DNA from: Candidatus Babeliales bacterium
GTDB taxonomy: Bacteria > Babelota > Babeliae > Babelales > Vermiphilaceae
Assembly: GCA_035944115.1 (NCBI GenBank)
Contig: DASZBJ010000049.1
Span: 1-64,000, forward strand
Reading direction: 5' to 3'
DNA length: 64,000 nucleotides
Positions 46,105 to 55,246 of this stretch are shown piece after piece. Made by a program: the position numbers and the translations under genes. Below the pieces are notes generated by a model, which made no database searches, was not told the DNA's origin, and worked only from the letters and a program-made list of their open reading frames with translations. Within the stretch, counting starts at the first letter, position 1. The number at the start of each line of letters is the position of its first letter.

Positions 46105-46749
46105 ATGAAACATACTATATCACTTCTTACATTATTTATTATGATATTTTCTTTACCGGGATGCGGCGGTGGCATTTATGATTGGGGTAAAGGGGTGTTT
46201 TACCAGGGTAAAACGCTTTCTTATGATAAAGAGATACCAGAACAGTATATTCGTTCTGTGATTGTTTATGATCAATTTGCGACAAAAGGAGATTTTAATG
46301 TTTTATGGCTTTCTGATGCAGTACGTATAGCATATGCAGATTTATATGCAGTGCATCATGGCAAATCTGAAGAAAAAAAGCAGGCGGTGTTACGCAGACA
46401 GCTTGCGGAAAACCAGCATTATATTGTGTTCTATGTTCTCAGCTCTTATAACGATGTACTTGGTGAAATAGACAGCCTTTGGACGCTGTTTTTACAAGTA
46501 GGGGATGATTATTTTGAGCCGGTTGAAATTAAAGCGATTGATATGGAGCAGGAATATCGCCTATTTTTTGGCAAACGGTATGATCGTTTTAAAACAGCTT
46601 ATCGCGTTAAATTTGATGCAAAAGCAGTTGATGATTCGATGATTATTAATGAAGGGACTGATGGATTAATTTTGCATTTTAGATCGCTTGAAAAACAGGT
46701 ACAGCTTGTATGGGAAGTGGATTTAGAACAGAACGGTTTCGTTAACTAA
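46105..46749 (+). CDS. Lipoprotein, unknown
   Basis: 214 residues. Signal with lipobox SLPGC (lipidated Cys20 after LLTLFIMIFSLPG), then a Gly-rich start. The mature domain is beta-rich with alternating charged strands (YIVFYVLSSYNDVLGEIDSLW, LILHFRSLEKQVQLVWEVDLE). Gene order rather than sequence links it to rpiB, which starts 21 bases later on the same strand. No recognised fold. Confidence 0.7.
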   Translation: MKHTISLLTLFIMIFSLPGCGGGIYDWGKGVFYQGKTLSYDKEIPEQYIRSVIVYDQFATKGDFNVLWLSDAVRIAYADLYAVHHGKSEEKKQAVLRRQLAENQHYIVFYVLSSYNDVLGEIDSLWTLFLQVGDDYFEPVEIKAIDMEQEYRLFFGKRYDRFKTAYRVKFDAKAVDDSMIINEGTDGLILHFRSLEKQVQLVWEVDLEQNGFVN

Positions 46750-46770
46750 TCTGCTTACAAGGAGTTGCGT

Positions 46771-47217
46771 TTGAAGATAGTTATTGGCGCAGATCATCGT
46801 GGCGTTGCCTATAAAACGTATTTAAAAACGGTGACGAATATTGGCAACCAACACATTGAATGGATTGATGTTGGTGCCGATAGTGATGAGCGCACCGATT
46901 ACCCCCGCTTTGCACAAAAATTGTGCATCACAATGAAAACGAATTGCATAGATCATGGCATATTAATTTGTGGCAGTGGCGTTGGCATGGCGGTAGCAGC
47001 TAATCGATATCCGCATATTTATGCAGCATTGGTATGGAATAATGAAATAGCCAGACTTGCGGTTGCACATGACAATGCAAATGTGCTGGTTATTCCCGCA
47101 TCGTTTGTGTCGCAAGATCAATTGATATCGATTGTTGAAACATGGCTGGCCACACAATTTTTGGGCGGTCGGTATCAAGAAAGAATTGATATGATTGATG
47201 CCATGAAGTGCGAGTAG
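46771..47217 (+). CDS. rpiB: Ribose-5-phosphate isomerase B
   Basis: 148 residues. It interconverts ribose-5-phosphate and ribulose-5-phosphate (pentose pathway). Motifs: IGADHRG near the N-terminus, ERTDYPRFA, and ICGSGVGMAVAANRYP carrying the catalytic Cys. Start TTG 46771 is preferred because AAGGAG lies six bases before; TTG 46765 would add two residues. It ends before a strong bidirectional hairpin. Confidence 0.93.
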   Translation: MKIVIGADHRGVAYKTYLKTVTNIGNQHIEWIDVGADSDERTDYPRFAQKLCITMKTNCIDHGILICGSGVGMAVAANRYPHIYAALVWNNEIARLAVAHDNANVLVIPASFVSQDQLISIVETWLATQFLGGRYQERIDMIDAMKCE

Positions 47218-47244
47218 TGTGTGATAAGTTGTAAAATGAATATT

Positions 47245-47273
47245 AAAAAAGCGGAGTAACTCTCCGCTTTTTT
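47245..47273. terminator. Terminator between rpiB and the convergent exported gene
   Basis: AAAAAAGCGGAG and CTCCGCTTTTTT pair around TAACT. T and A runs on both sides let it act in either direction. Confidence 0.9.
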
Positions 47274-47295
47274 AATTGCTGAACTTGGTAAATGT

Positions 47296-48117
47296 TTATG
47301 CTTTCACTTGCGATTTCATGAGTCGTGTTAAGTGTCCTGATTTGATTGCATGGCGAGCCCCTATGACAATTACTGCGCTGATAGTGATACCAGCGGCTGT
47401 CCAGATGGCAAATCTTGTTGCGCCACTGCGGAGTTTTCTTGACATTTCTTCGGTTTTATATTTAGTGAAGTTTACCCCAGTATGTAAGTATGCTAATGCA
47501 CGAGGAAGCAATGCTGTTGGCTTTTGTTGATTGTTTGCTGCGGGAGCATTTTCTTGTTGATTATCAGATTGATCTTTTTGATCTTCTTCTTGTTGTTTTT
47601 GTTCTAGAACTTGTCTTGGATCTTCTTTGCCTAATACTTTTTCTTCTACTTGAGCTATCGTTTTTTTAGTAATGTCTGCGGCAGTATCTTTTAATTTTGT
47701 TGTAGCTTCTTCTGTTGCTTTTTTTAATTCTGTTTTAGCGCCTTCAGTAGCTTTTTTTATTTTTTCTTCAAAAAGTTCTATCGACGGTTCGAATGTTTTT
47801 CTTATGCATCGACCGAAAGGATATGCCACAACGTCTGCAGCGGCTGTAACAGGTTTCTTAATGAAGTTGCGACCTAAAAATGCCAATCCATCGTAGCCTG
47901 ATTGGGCTGCGCTTGCCCCTAAACCGCGTACGATTTCTGTTTTAGATAATGAAAGATCAAAGTCGACAGGAATTACTGGTTTTGGTTTGCTTGAAAAATA
48001 TCCGCATAAGCGTGTAGCCCAGCTTGTTCTTGGTGCATCTTGCGCGGCGAATAAGCTTGTTCCTGAGATATTTAAAAATAAGAGCCCGGTAAGAGCTTTT
48101 ATAGTTATATTTTTCAT
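47296..48117 (-). CDS. Exported coiled-coil protein with C-terminal membrane segment
   Basis: 273 residues. Signal peptide (ALTGLLFLNISGTSLFAA). A central Lys/Glu/Thr-rich stretch (KIKKATEGAKTELKKATEEA) is a probable coiled-coil or LEA-like helix, then a Gln/Asn-rich linker (QQEEDQKDQSDNQQENAP). Near the C-terminus is a hydrophobic helix (FAIWTAAGITISAVIVIGA) with a basic end, perhaps a C-terminal anchor. Unknown function. Confidence 0.65.
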   Translation of the reverse strand: MKNITIKALTGLLFLNISGTSLFAAQDAPRTSWATRLCGYFSSKPKPVIPVDFDLSLSKTEIVRGLGASAAQSGYDGLAFLGRNFIKKPVTAAADVVAYPFGRCIRKTFEPSIELFEEKIKKATEGAKTELKKATEEATTKLKDTAADITKKTIAQVEEKVLGKEDPRQVLEQKQQEEDQKDQSDNQQENAPAANNQQKPTALLPRALAYLHTGVNFTKYKTEEMSRKLRSGATRFAIWTAAGITISAVIVIGARHAIKSGHLTRLMKSQVKA

Positions 48118-48291
48118 ATCGTCCCCCTAATGATTGTCTTTTTATTATTACTTACCCATAAGTACAGTTTAAGCTATATATTCAGACTGTCAAACGCTAT
48201 TGTTTCTATTTGTAGTAATTGTGCCTGGTGGTAGGGTTTATAAAGAGGGTAGGAAGATTTAGTGGCAATTATTAGGCAGGGCTTAGAATAG

Positions 48292-48318
48292 AAAAAGGGG
48301 GCAAGTAGCCCCCTTTAA
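48292..48318 (-). terminator. Terminator of the FtsH-like gene
   Basis: AAAGGGGGC and GCCCCCTTT pair across AAGTA; on the reverse strand a T run follows. Confidence 0.75.
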
Positions 48319-48347
48319 GGTAAAAATTCTTCGTAAATGTGCGTCAA

Positions 48348-50843
48348 TTAAGCCGCTATTGCTACTGATTCCATGCTTTCCTGTTGAGCTATAGGAAGCT
48401 CTTTATCTTCCTGTTGTGCCTGTGCCAAGGGAAGTTCTTTCGCAATACCCATTATTTCAGTCAGTTGTTCGTGGGTTAATTCTTGGCTTTCAACCAATTT
48501 ATCTACAATCATGGCTAAAGTGTCTTTGTTTTGCGCTAAAAGCTCATACACTTCTTGCTCACATTGTCTGTATAATGCGAGAGCTTTTTGTTCATATTCC
48601 CGTTTTGTTTTGTCAGAAAATTGCATAATGTTAAGCCCGTCAGATACTAAAGCGAGAGCGATTTCGTAGGCATATATTTCTTGTTCGTTATCATATGAGT
48701 TGCCAGCGTTTCCGAGTAACAGCTTTTCAGCGGCACGTCCACCAAGTGCTATTTTGCACTCTTTGATACGTTCTTCATAACTATTTATGTTACGCGTATC
48801 TTTTGTGTGATAGCTAAACACTTTTCCATATTTTCTTTTCTGAGTTGGGGCAATATTCTTTTTATATTGATCCCATACAAGCACCTCTTTAAGCTCTGCA
48901 AGATATGGTTTGGTGATCACCTTGCTGAGAATGTTCTTTGATGCAAGCAGGATCATAGATAGCGCGTGACCAGCTTGACGCAAGCCAATGATGTGTCGTT
49001 CGTCATCGGGTAGTTCTAAATCATCAACAGGGATGATGTTGCGTACATCTTTATCAAAGCTTTGCTCTAGATGATATTGACTCAGCGGTTCATTGCGTAC
49101 CAAGGCGGTAAACGATGCCCGTTTTATAATAGTGTTGAGCGACTCGTATGAATGCCCTTCGGTTTCATAGGCCAGCTTTTCAATATTAAACAGACCGAGA
49201 TTTGCAATACCTTGTAATTTTCGTTGTAGGTGTTGTTTTCTGTGGGTAAATGATGGATACACAAATTCAATACGTTTGCCAAGTCGACCTGGTTGTTTAA
49301 GCGCTTTTTCCATAGTTTCAGGACTGTTGGTTGCAGCGATCATAATAACCACTTTGTCTGGATCGGCTTCTAATGCACCGCTCATAGCATCAAGGAATGC
49401 GTGGAGCAATACGGTGTTACCGGTTCTTTGTAAATTAAGAAGGTCGATTTCATCGAAAAAGAGAATACAAGGAGCTAATGATCGGGCTTCAACCATCAGC
49501 GCTTTCAAGCTACCTTCAGAATTAAGCCATTCTGGTTGTACCTTGAAAAATTTAAAGTTTTCAGGATTTTTACCCGTACGCTCATACATTTTCTTAATTT
49601 CACCAGCAAGTGCTTCTACCAAGAATGATTTACCAGTTCGTGTAGGTCCAGTAAGGAGCCAACCTTTTTCCGGCGCGTTGCTGCTGCCATCAAAACGTTC
49701 AGGGTTTTCTAAATAGCTTACGATGCTTTGGAATTCCATTACCCCTTCAGAGTTTCCGATAACGCCGCTGAAATCTACGCGTGGGTTTACCATCCAGCCA
49801 TCTTTTTGATCTTGTTTAAGGGCATAGAATCCGCCCATTGATTTGTTATGCCAGTGGGTGATCACTTTTGTTGCCCATTTTGTAACCGGCTTTACGAGTG
49901 TTTTGTTCCAACCGATTAAAATAGGAATGCAGGTTGCAAGAAGGGGCATATAACCTGATCGAAAGTTACGGATGTGATCGCTGATATGGCCAAGCATAAA
50001 TAGTTGTTTTGAGTTGATAGGAGAGTTCCCTGCGGTATTATATCTTGGCATATATCCAAACCATCTTCTGACGAAATTGGCGTCTAGGCTCGAGTCCAAT
50101 ATGTTTTTCGGTTCATGATCTTCAACTATTTGATCAGCTCCCCATGTCACTTCTAGGCGTGCGCATAATGCAGCGAATGCAGTTACCAGTGTTAATGCCG
50201 ATAGGCCATGTAAGTTGTATTTAAGCGTTGGCTGAATGTATTTATCATTAAAGCGACGATATTTTTTATTCCAGTCAGTAAGGCCGGCAACGCTCGATCG
50301 TTTTTTAAGGCGCGCGAGGTTTTTACTGTTATTTTCTACCGTGGTAGCAAATTTTTCAAATAGCTCTTCAAGCGACAAGTCGATAGGGGTGTATCGCTTG
50401 CAAACGGTCATTGGGTCAAAAATATCGATTGAGAATTCTTTATTGTTTGCAAGGGCTTTGAGCAAGTGTTCTATTGCAGATTGATTGAAAAACTGTAGCT
50501 GATCGAGGGTGTTTGGATCTGCATAGATAGGTAGATTGGTTTTTAGTGTGGCTAAAAACATTTGTAGATCGAGGGTGTTTTCTTGTGCCGCTCGTTGGTT
50601 TTCGCTTGGTATGATACTGCTTTTCAGGCCAAGCAGTAGCTCCTGAATAACATTGAGTGTATCGGTTAATATATCGATTTCGTGTTTAAACAGCATATCA
50701 AGGGATGCTTTATAGGCGTCAATCTCTTGTTGTGTTAATTGTGGCTCATCGGTAGAAACATTTGCTAGCATATGAGTGGGAATTGTTAACATTATAAAAG
50801 AAAGGGAAAAAACAATGATTTTTAAGGAGTGAGGTATCTTCAT
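48348..50843 (-). CDS. FtsH-like AAA protein with degenerate protease site, exported
   Basis: 831 residues. Signal sequence (IIVFSLSFIMLTIPTHMLA), helical N-terminal region, two hydrophobic segments about 225-245 and 295-320, then AAA domain: Walker A GPTRTGKS (about 400), Walker B ILFFDEIDLL, sensor ATNSPETMEKALKQPGRLGKRIEF. The M41-like part follows, but the zinc motif HEAGH is replaced by RQAGH (R622, Q623, H626), and the aspartate expected after GGRAAEKLLLG is not at its place. Peptidase activity is therefore improbable, while ATPase motifs remain. It differs from ordinary FtsH by the signal peptide and large N-terminal part; an ATP-dependent chaperone role is one reading. Confidence 0.82.
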   Translation of the reverse strand: MKIPHSLKIIVFSLSFIMLTIPTHMLANVSTDEPQLTQQEIDAYKASLDMLFKHEIDILTDTLNVIQELLLGLKSSIIPSENQRAAQENTLDLQMFLATLKTNLPIYADPNTLDQLQFFNQSAIEHLLKALANNKEFSIDIFDPMTVCKRYTPIDLSLEELFEKFATTVENNSKNLARLKKRSSVAGLTDWNKKYRRFNDKYIQPTLKYNLHGLSALTLVTAFAALCARLEVTWGADQIVEDHEPKNILDSSLDANFVRRWFGYMPRYNTAGNSPINSKQLFMLGHISDHIRNFRSGYMPLLATCIPILIGWNKTLVKPVTKWATKVITHWHNKSMGGFYALKQDQKDGWMVNPRVDFSGVIGNSEGVMEFQSIVSYLENPERFDGSSNAPEKGWLLTGPTRTGKSFLVEALAGEIKKMYERTGKNPENFKFFKVQPEWLNSEGSLKALMVEARSLAPCILFFDEIDLLNLQRTGNTVLLHAFLDAMSGALEADPDKVVIMIAATNSPETMEKALKQPGRLGKRIEFVYPSFTHRKQHLQRKLQGIANLGLFNIEKLAYETEGHSYESLNTIIKRASFTALVRNEPLSQYHLEQSFDKDVRNIIPVDDLELPDDERHIIGLRQAGHALSMILLASKNILSKVITKPYLAELKEVLVWDQYKKNIAPTQKRKYGKVFSYHTKDTRNINSYEERIKECKIALGGRAAEKLLLGNAGNSYDNEQEIYAYEIALALVSDGLNIMQFSDKTKREYEQKALALYRQCEQEVYELLAQNKDTLAMIVDKLVESQELTHEQLTEIMGIAKELPLAQAQQEDKELPIAQQESMESVAIAA

Positions 50844-50980
50844 GTGCAGGTTGCCCTTGGTATAGAAGTTTGTATAATGGAAAATATAAACATGCTTATT
50901 TTACGGTATTATTCGGGTTTCTTCAATTTATTTTTTAAAAAAACCATTTAATGCTCAATTTGAATTATGAGGAGATTGGT

Positions 50981-52102
50981 ATGATGTTTAAACAAAAAAA
51001 TTGGTATAAAGCACTTGCATTGCCAGCATTGATGCTCTTTTTGGGTTTGGCAGTTGTCATTCAGCGGGTAAGTGCATCGAAAAAAGAGTTCGATATTAAC
51101 GCAATATTTACAAAAGATAATGTTAAGCCCCTCGTTGTGATCGGTTCAGGGCCAGCGGGTCTTGCGGCCGCACATTACGCATTACTTGATAATGTGCCAA
51201 CAATCATTTTTGCTGGAAGTACACCAGGAGGCTTATTGATGACCACTGATGAGGTTATCAATTGGCCAGGAGATCTTTCTGTTAAAGGCATGGAAATTAT
51301 AGAAAAACTTAATAAACAGGTTGAAGTTGCAGGTGGGGTCTTTGAGTATGATTCAATAGAATCGATTGATATTTCTGATTGGCCCTATGCATTACGTACC
51401 CAAGGTGGGACTACGATACATGCTATGGCAGTCGTTATTGCAACTGGCGCACGTCCTCTAAAGCTGGGTATTCCTGGAGAGCAGCTATCAGGGGTGACTA
51501 CCTGTGCAATATGTGATGCACCACTTCCAGGGAATAAAGATAAAGAAGCGATTGTTGTAGGCGGAGGAGATTCTGCCATAGAAGAAGCAATACAATCCTC
51601 AGCACATCAAAAAAAGGTGACTATCATAGTTCGCAAAGATCATATGCGGGCTTCAGCGCATATGCAGGGTCGGTTAAAGGATTACCCAAAGATTTCAATT
51701 ATCTATACATCGCAAGTAAAAGAGGTGCTTGGTGAAAAAGGGCGCATGACTGGGGTGACGATTGTTAATAGCCAAACAGGTGAAGAATCCTATCTACCAG
51801 CGCACATTATGTTCCTTGCTATTGGACATATCCCTAATTCAGATTTCGTTGCATCAATAGTTTCCAGAGATACCAGTGGGTATATTCTGACGCAGGGTGG
51901 TACAAAGCAAACGTCAGTGCCAGGTATATTTGCCGCAGGAGAGGTAGAGGATCATAGATATCGTCAGGCGGGTACTTCATATGGTGATGGCATTAAAGCA
52001 GGGTTAGATGTTCGTAGTTTCTTACAAGATATCGGTTTTTCTCCTGCGATCGCCCAACGACTTGCGCAACAAGAATTAGCCCAGAAAAATATCAAAAAAT
52101 AA
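50981..52102 (+). CDS. Membrane-anchored thioredoxin reductase-like flavoprotein
   Basis: 373 residues. An N-terminal hydrophobic segment (residues 10-28, ALALPALMLFLGLAVVI) precedes the TrxB fold: FAD loop VVIGSGPAGLAAA (52-64), redox pair C175 and C178 in TTCAICDAP, NADPH loop VVGGGDSAIEEA, and FAD contact VPGIFAAGEVED. Cytoplasmic TrxB has no such anchor, so here the enzyme is at or across a membrane. ATG 50981 has GAGGAG six bases before. A thioredoxin-fold gene without CxxC lies about 1.3 kb downstream. Substrate unknown. Confidence 0.88.
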   Translation: MMFKQKNWYKALALPALMLFLGLAVVIQRVSASKKEFDINAIFTKDNVKPLVVIGSGPAGLAAAHYALLDNVPTIIFAGSTPGGLLMTTDEVINWPGDLSVKGMEIIEKLNKQVEVAGGVFEYDSIESIDISDWPYALRTQGGTTIHAMAVVIATGARPLKLGIPGEQLSGVTTCAICDAPLPGNKDKEAIVVGGGDSAIEEAIQSSAHQKKVTIIVRKDHMRASAHMQGRLKDYPKISIIYTSQVKEVLGEKGRMTGVTIVNSQTGEESYLPAHIMFLAIGHIPNSDFVASIVSRDTSGYILTQGGTKQTSVPGIFAAGEVEDHRYRQAGTSYGDGIKAGLDVRSFLQDIGFSPAIAQRLAQQELAQKNIKK

Positions 52103-52261
52103 TACAAGTTGCTTGGTCAAGATTCTTTGTATTGTGTTGATTCATTTCATTTTTTAACAATAGTATTGCTATCTGAAACAATTGTCTGATATTTTATATA
52201 CTATAAGAATAAGAGGTATGGTAAAGAAGGTATAAAAAGAGAGTCTTAGGGAGATGAAGCG

Positions 52262-53374
52262 ATGAACTATATACAGCGTTTTTTGACCGAGCAGCAAAAA
52301 AAATTGCAGATTGCGCTGGTCGTTATTGCATTAACGATTTGTGTGGTGACCTATGTAACGGTTCAAACAGGTTTTTTGCATAAAGATCATGATATGATGG
52401 TGGTAAAGGAGCAATTGGAGGGACATGGTATTATTGTTTCTAGCTCAAGCGATCAGATTCAAAATGCAATTGTAGAGCATGTTGTGTTGTATTCTCAAGA
52501 GCAAGATGGTTCTCATAATAAAATTCAACGAAATGGTGTCTTTGTTCGATATCCCGATGCAGTGGCTACCGTCTTATTATGCCATGGATTGATGTGCGAT
52601 AAGCAAGATGAAGCATTTTTAAGAAATTTGTTTCCTCGTGGCGCGTATAACATTATGAGCTTTGATTTTCGTGCCCATGGTGAGAATCGGAAGGGACAGT
52701 TTTGTACGCTTGGTAAAGATGAATCGTATGACGTGATAGCGGCTGGTAAATTTATCAAGCAGCATACAGCAGTAAAAGATTTGCCACTCTATGTCTATGG
52801 ATTTTCTATGGGAGCTGTTGCGGCAATAGAAGCGCAGTCAAAAGAACCAGAACTGTTTCATGCAATGATATTAGATTGTCCGTTTGATTCATCAATGAAT
52901 GTTTTAAAGCGTGGACTTGAAAATTTAAAAGTGTCTTTATTCGGATATAAGTTTGATGTACCCGGTAAACAGTTGCTTGAAAAATATTCATTTCATCCCT
53001 ATGTACAATCATTTGTACGGGCGTTGCTTAAAACGATAGCGAATCTTGATGCACGTGATATTCCATTGCGTGTTCCACCATTTAGTCCTGCGATTAGTGC
53101 TGAAAAAATTAAAATTCCGATATTGTTTATTCATTGTAAAAAAGATGAAAAAGTGCCAATAGAAGCGGTTACTAAAGTGTATTCGAGCGTTGCTTCTGAA
53201 TATAAAGTGCTATGGCTTACCAATGGTACCAAACATTTCGGTTCATATTTTCATAATCCAGAACGGTATACGGATACCGTACGAGGGTTTTTAGATTTAG
53301 CTGTTGCAGGTGATTTATACATAACAAAAAAGAGTGAAATTATAGAAGATCAGGAAGAGCATAGAAAAGTGTAA
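52262..53374 (+). CDS. Alpha/beta hydrolase, membrane-anchored, copy 1
   Basis: 370 residues. A membrane anchor (about 17-35, IALVVIALTICVVTYVTV) then a serine hydrolase fold: LLCHGLMCDK, nucleophile S182 in YVYGFSMGAVAA, acid D in HCKKDEKVP, His in NGTKHFGSYF. It is probably a lipase, esterase or peptidase acting outside the cytoplasm. The paralog is at 54084 (GVSMGA), with the same ending KSEII. The gene between them encodes a thioredoxin-fold protein. Confidence 0.85.
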   Translation: MNYIQRFLTEQQKKLQIALVVIALTICVVTYVTVQTGFLHKDHDMMVVKEQLEGHGIIVSSSSDQIQNAIVEHVVLYSQEQDGSHNKIQRNGVFVRYPDAVATVLLCHGLMCDKQDEAFLRNLFPRGAYNIMSFDFRAHGENRKGQFCTLGKDESYDVIAAGKFIKQHTAVKDLPLYVYGFSMGAVAAIEAQSKEPELFHAMILDCPFDSSMNVLKRGLENLKVSLFGYKFDVPGKQLLEKYSFHPYVQSFVRALLKTIANLDARDIPLRVPPFSPAISAEKIKIPILFIHCKKDEKVPIEAVTKVYSSVASEYKVLWLTNGTKHFGSYFHNPERYTDTVRGFLDLAVAGDLYITKKSEIIEDQEEHRKV

Positions 53375-53396
53375 ATAGGGGAATAGGAGGTTACAG

Positions 53397-54008
53397 ATGA
53401 AGGGTTACATATATACAGTAATGGTAGCGATAGTAGGATTATTTGCATTGTGTGTCGATGCACGTGTGCATGAAGTATCTTCTGAAAATAAATTATATAG
53501 CAAATTGCGGCGTCAGCGATTTGCTATTGTTTTTTTCTACGAAGAAAACAAAGAGTTGCGTTGTGACGGTGATTATAGACGGGATTTAAAAGCAGCTCGC
53601 AATATGTTTCATAGATTAAGTAGTCAATGGGAATATACAGAAGGTGATCTGTATTTTATACGAGCGAATGTGAGCAAATTGGATTTAACTATGACTGCAC
53701 AGCAATTTGGAGTCGATCAATTTCCAGCATTTTTGATTTTTGAAGATGGTCGGCCATTCAAACATAAAAAAGATAATACAGTAGGGAAAATAGATGGATT
53801 TGTTTCACAGAATGAACTCCGCACATTTATTGATACTACAATAGGTGATCAACTATCTGATCGCAGAGAATATAAACGAGAAGTGCGAGAACAAAGACGA
53901 GCCGAACAAGCATATTATTGGTCTGTGGCCCCTTATTATTATGGGGGTTATTATGGTGATTGTTGTTATCGTCCGGGAGGATATTTTGGCTTTGGATTCT
54001 CTATTTAG
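53397..54008 (+). CDS. Exported thioredoxin-fold protein lacking CxxC, with Tyr/Gly-rich tail
   Basis: 203 residues. Signal peptide (VMVAIVGLFALCVDA). The thioredoxin fold is suggested by FAIVFFYEENKELR, then FIRANVSKLDL, FGVDQFPAFLIFEDGRP (cis-Pro loop). The CxxC active site is missing, so it is not a redox thioredoxin. The C-terminal tail is Tyr/Gly-rich (YYYGGYYGDCCY) with two cysteines. AGGAGG lies 7 bases before the ATG. It is 22 bases after copy 1 of the hydrolase, so probably co-transcribed. Confidence 0.72.
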   Translation: MKGYIYTVMVAIVGLFALCVDARVHEVSSENKLYSKLRRQRFAIVFFYEENKELRCDGDYRRDLKAARNMFHRLSSQWEYTEGDLYFIRANVSKLDLTMTAQQFGVDQFPAFLIFEDGRPFKHKKDNTVGKIDGFVSQNELRTFIDTTIGDQLSDRREYKREVREQRRAEQAYYWSVAPYYYGGYYGDCCYRPGGYFGFGFSI

Positions 54009-54083
54009 AACTTATTATGCTTTTTTGATAGTATTTATGAATTGTTGTAAGCAGTTAGTAATCTTTATATCGCATGGAAAAGT

Positions 54084-55100
54084 ATGATGATACGCCTTCG
54101 GTTTTTTCTGTATTGCAGTTTGTATGTATTTTTTGTACAAGGAGGGTACAGCGAGATACCCTTGCATCAGTATGGAATTACCGTTTCAACCGCAACCGAT
54201 TTTATTCAAAACGCTGTTGCGGAACAAGTAATTTTATATGCACAAGAACGGGAAGATTCTCATCTCACCATTGAGCGTAATGGGCTTTTTATTCGATATC
54301 CCAATGCTGTGGGAACAATAGTAATGTGTCATGGCTTTAAAAGTGATAAGCAAGAGAGGCCTTACTTGCGCATGATATTTCCTCGCGGGAAGTATAATAT
54401 TATGACCTTTGATTTCCGTGCGCATGGAGAGAAAAGAGAAGGGCAAGTGTGTACCTTGGGTAAAGATGAGGCGTATGATGTTGTTGCAGCAGCGCAATTT
54501 ATTAAACATCATGCAGCAGTAAAAGATCTACCGTTGTATGTATATGGTGTTTCTATGGGAGCGGTTGCTGCAATCGAAGCGCAAGCAAAAGATCCGAGTT
54601 TATTTAAGGCGATGATTTTAGATTGTCCCTTTGATTCCTCTGATAACGTTGTAAAGCGTGGATTAAGTACTCTGCATATATCATTATTTGGACATACCTT
54701 TGCTATGCCTGGTAGGGCCTTATTGGAAAAACATGCATTCGAGCCTCGAGTACAACTGCTGATACAAAAATTACTGAAATTGTCAGCGGCTTATGATTCG
54801 GGTGCCATTCAATTATCCGTTTCGTCATTTGCTCCTATGGAGACGGTGAAGCAGATTACCATTCCTGTGTTCCTTATCCTGTGCAAAAATGATGAAAAAG
54901 TGCCCGTCCCAGCAATGATGGAGCTCTATACGAATTTGGCTTGCCCCTACAAAATATTATGGATTACCAACGGCAGTAAGCATTTTGATTCCTATTTTTA
55001 TAGCCCCGAACGGTATACCGATATGGTGCGAAGCTTTTTAGATCTAGCCGAGACGGGACAGCTGTATAAAGAAAAAAAGAGTGAGATTATAAGGGATTAG
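54084..55100 (+). CDS. Alpha/beta hydrolase, exported, copy 2
   Basis: 338 residues, paralog of the protein at 52262. It has a short hydrophobic signal (FFLYCSLYVFFVQGGYS) rather than the long anchor. Hydrolase motifs are VMCHGFKSDK, S in YVYGVSMGAVAA, D in LCKNDEKVP, H in NGSKHFDSYF; all present. The two copies are aligned from about residue 30 to the shared end KSEIIRD. ATG 54087 is an alternative start. Substrate unknown. Confidence 0.83.
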   Translation: MMIRLRFFLYCSLYVFFVQGGYSEIPLHQYGITVSTATDFIQNAVAEQVILYAQEREDSHLTIERNGLFIRYPNAVGTIVMCHGFKSDKQERPYLRMIFPRGKYNIMTFDFRAHGEKREGQVCTLGKDEAYDVVAAAQFIKHHAAVKDLPLYVYGVSMGAVAAIEAQAKDPSLFKAMILDCPFDSSDNVVKRGLSTLHISLFGHTFAMPGRALLEKHAFEPRVQLLIQKLLKLSAAYDSGAIQLSVSSFAPMETVKQITIPVFLILCKNDEKVPVPAMMELYTNLACPYKILWITNGSKHFDSYFYSPERYTDMVRSFLDLAETGQLYKEKKSEIIRD

Positions 55101-55246
55101 TGTTCAGTTCATATGATAGATGCATTCTAAAAATAGAGTATCTTATATCTGTACATAATGTATCGCATGATAGACAATTTGAATATGATCTTTAAACTGT
55201 ACGCAGTTAAAATGTGTCATCATCTGTCATGCAATAAGGATATATT

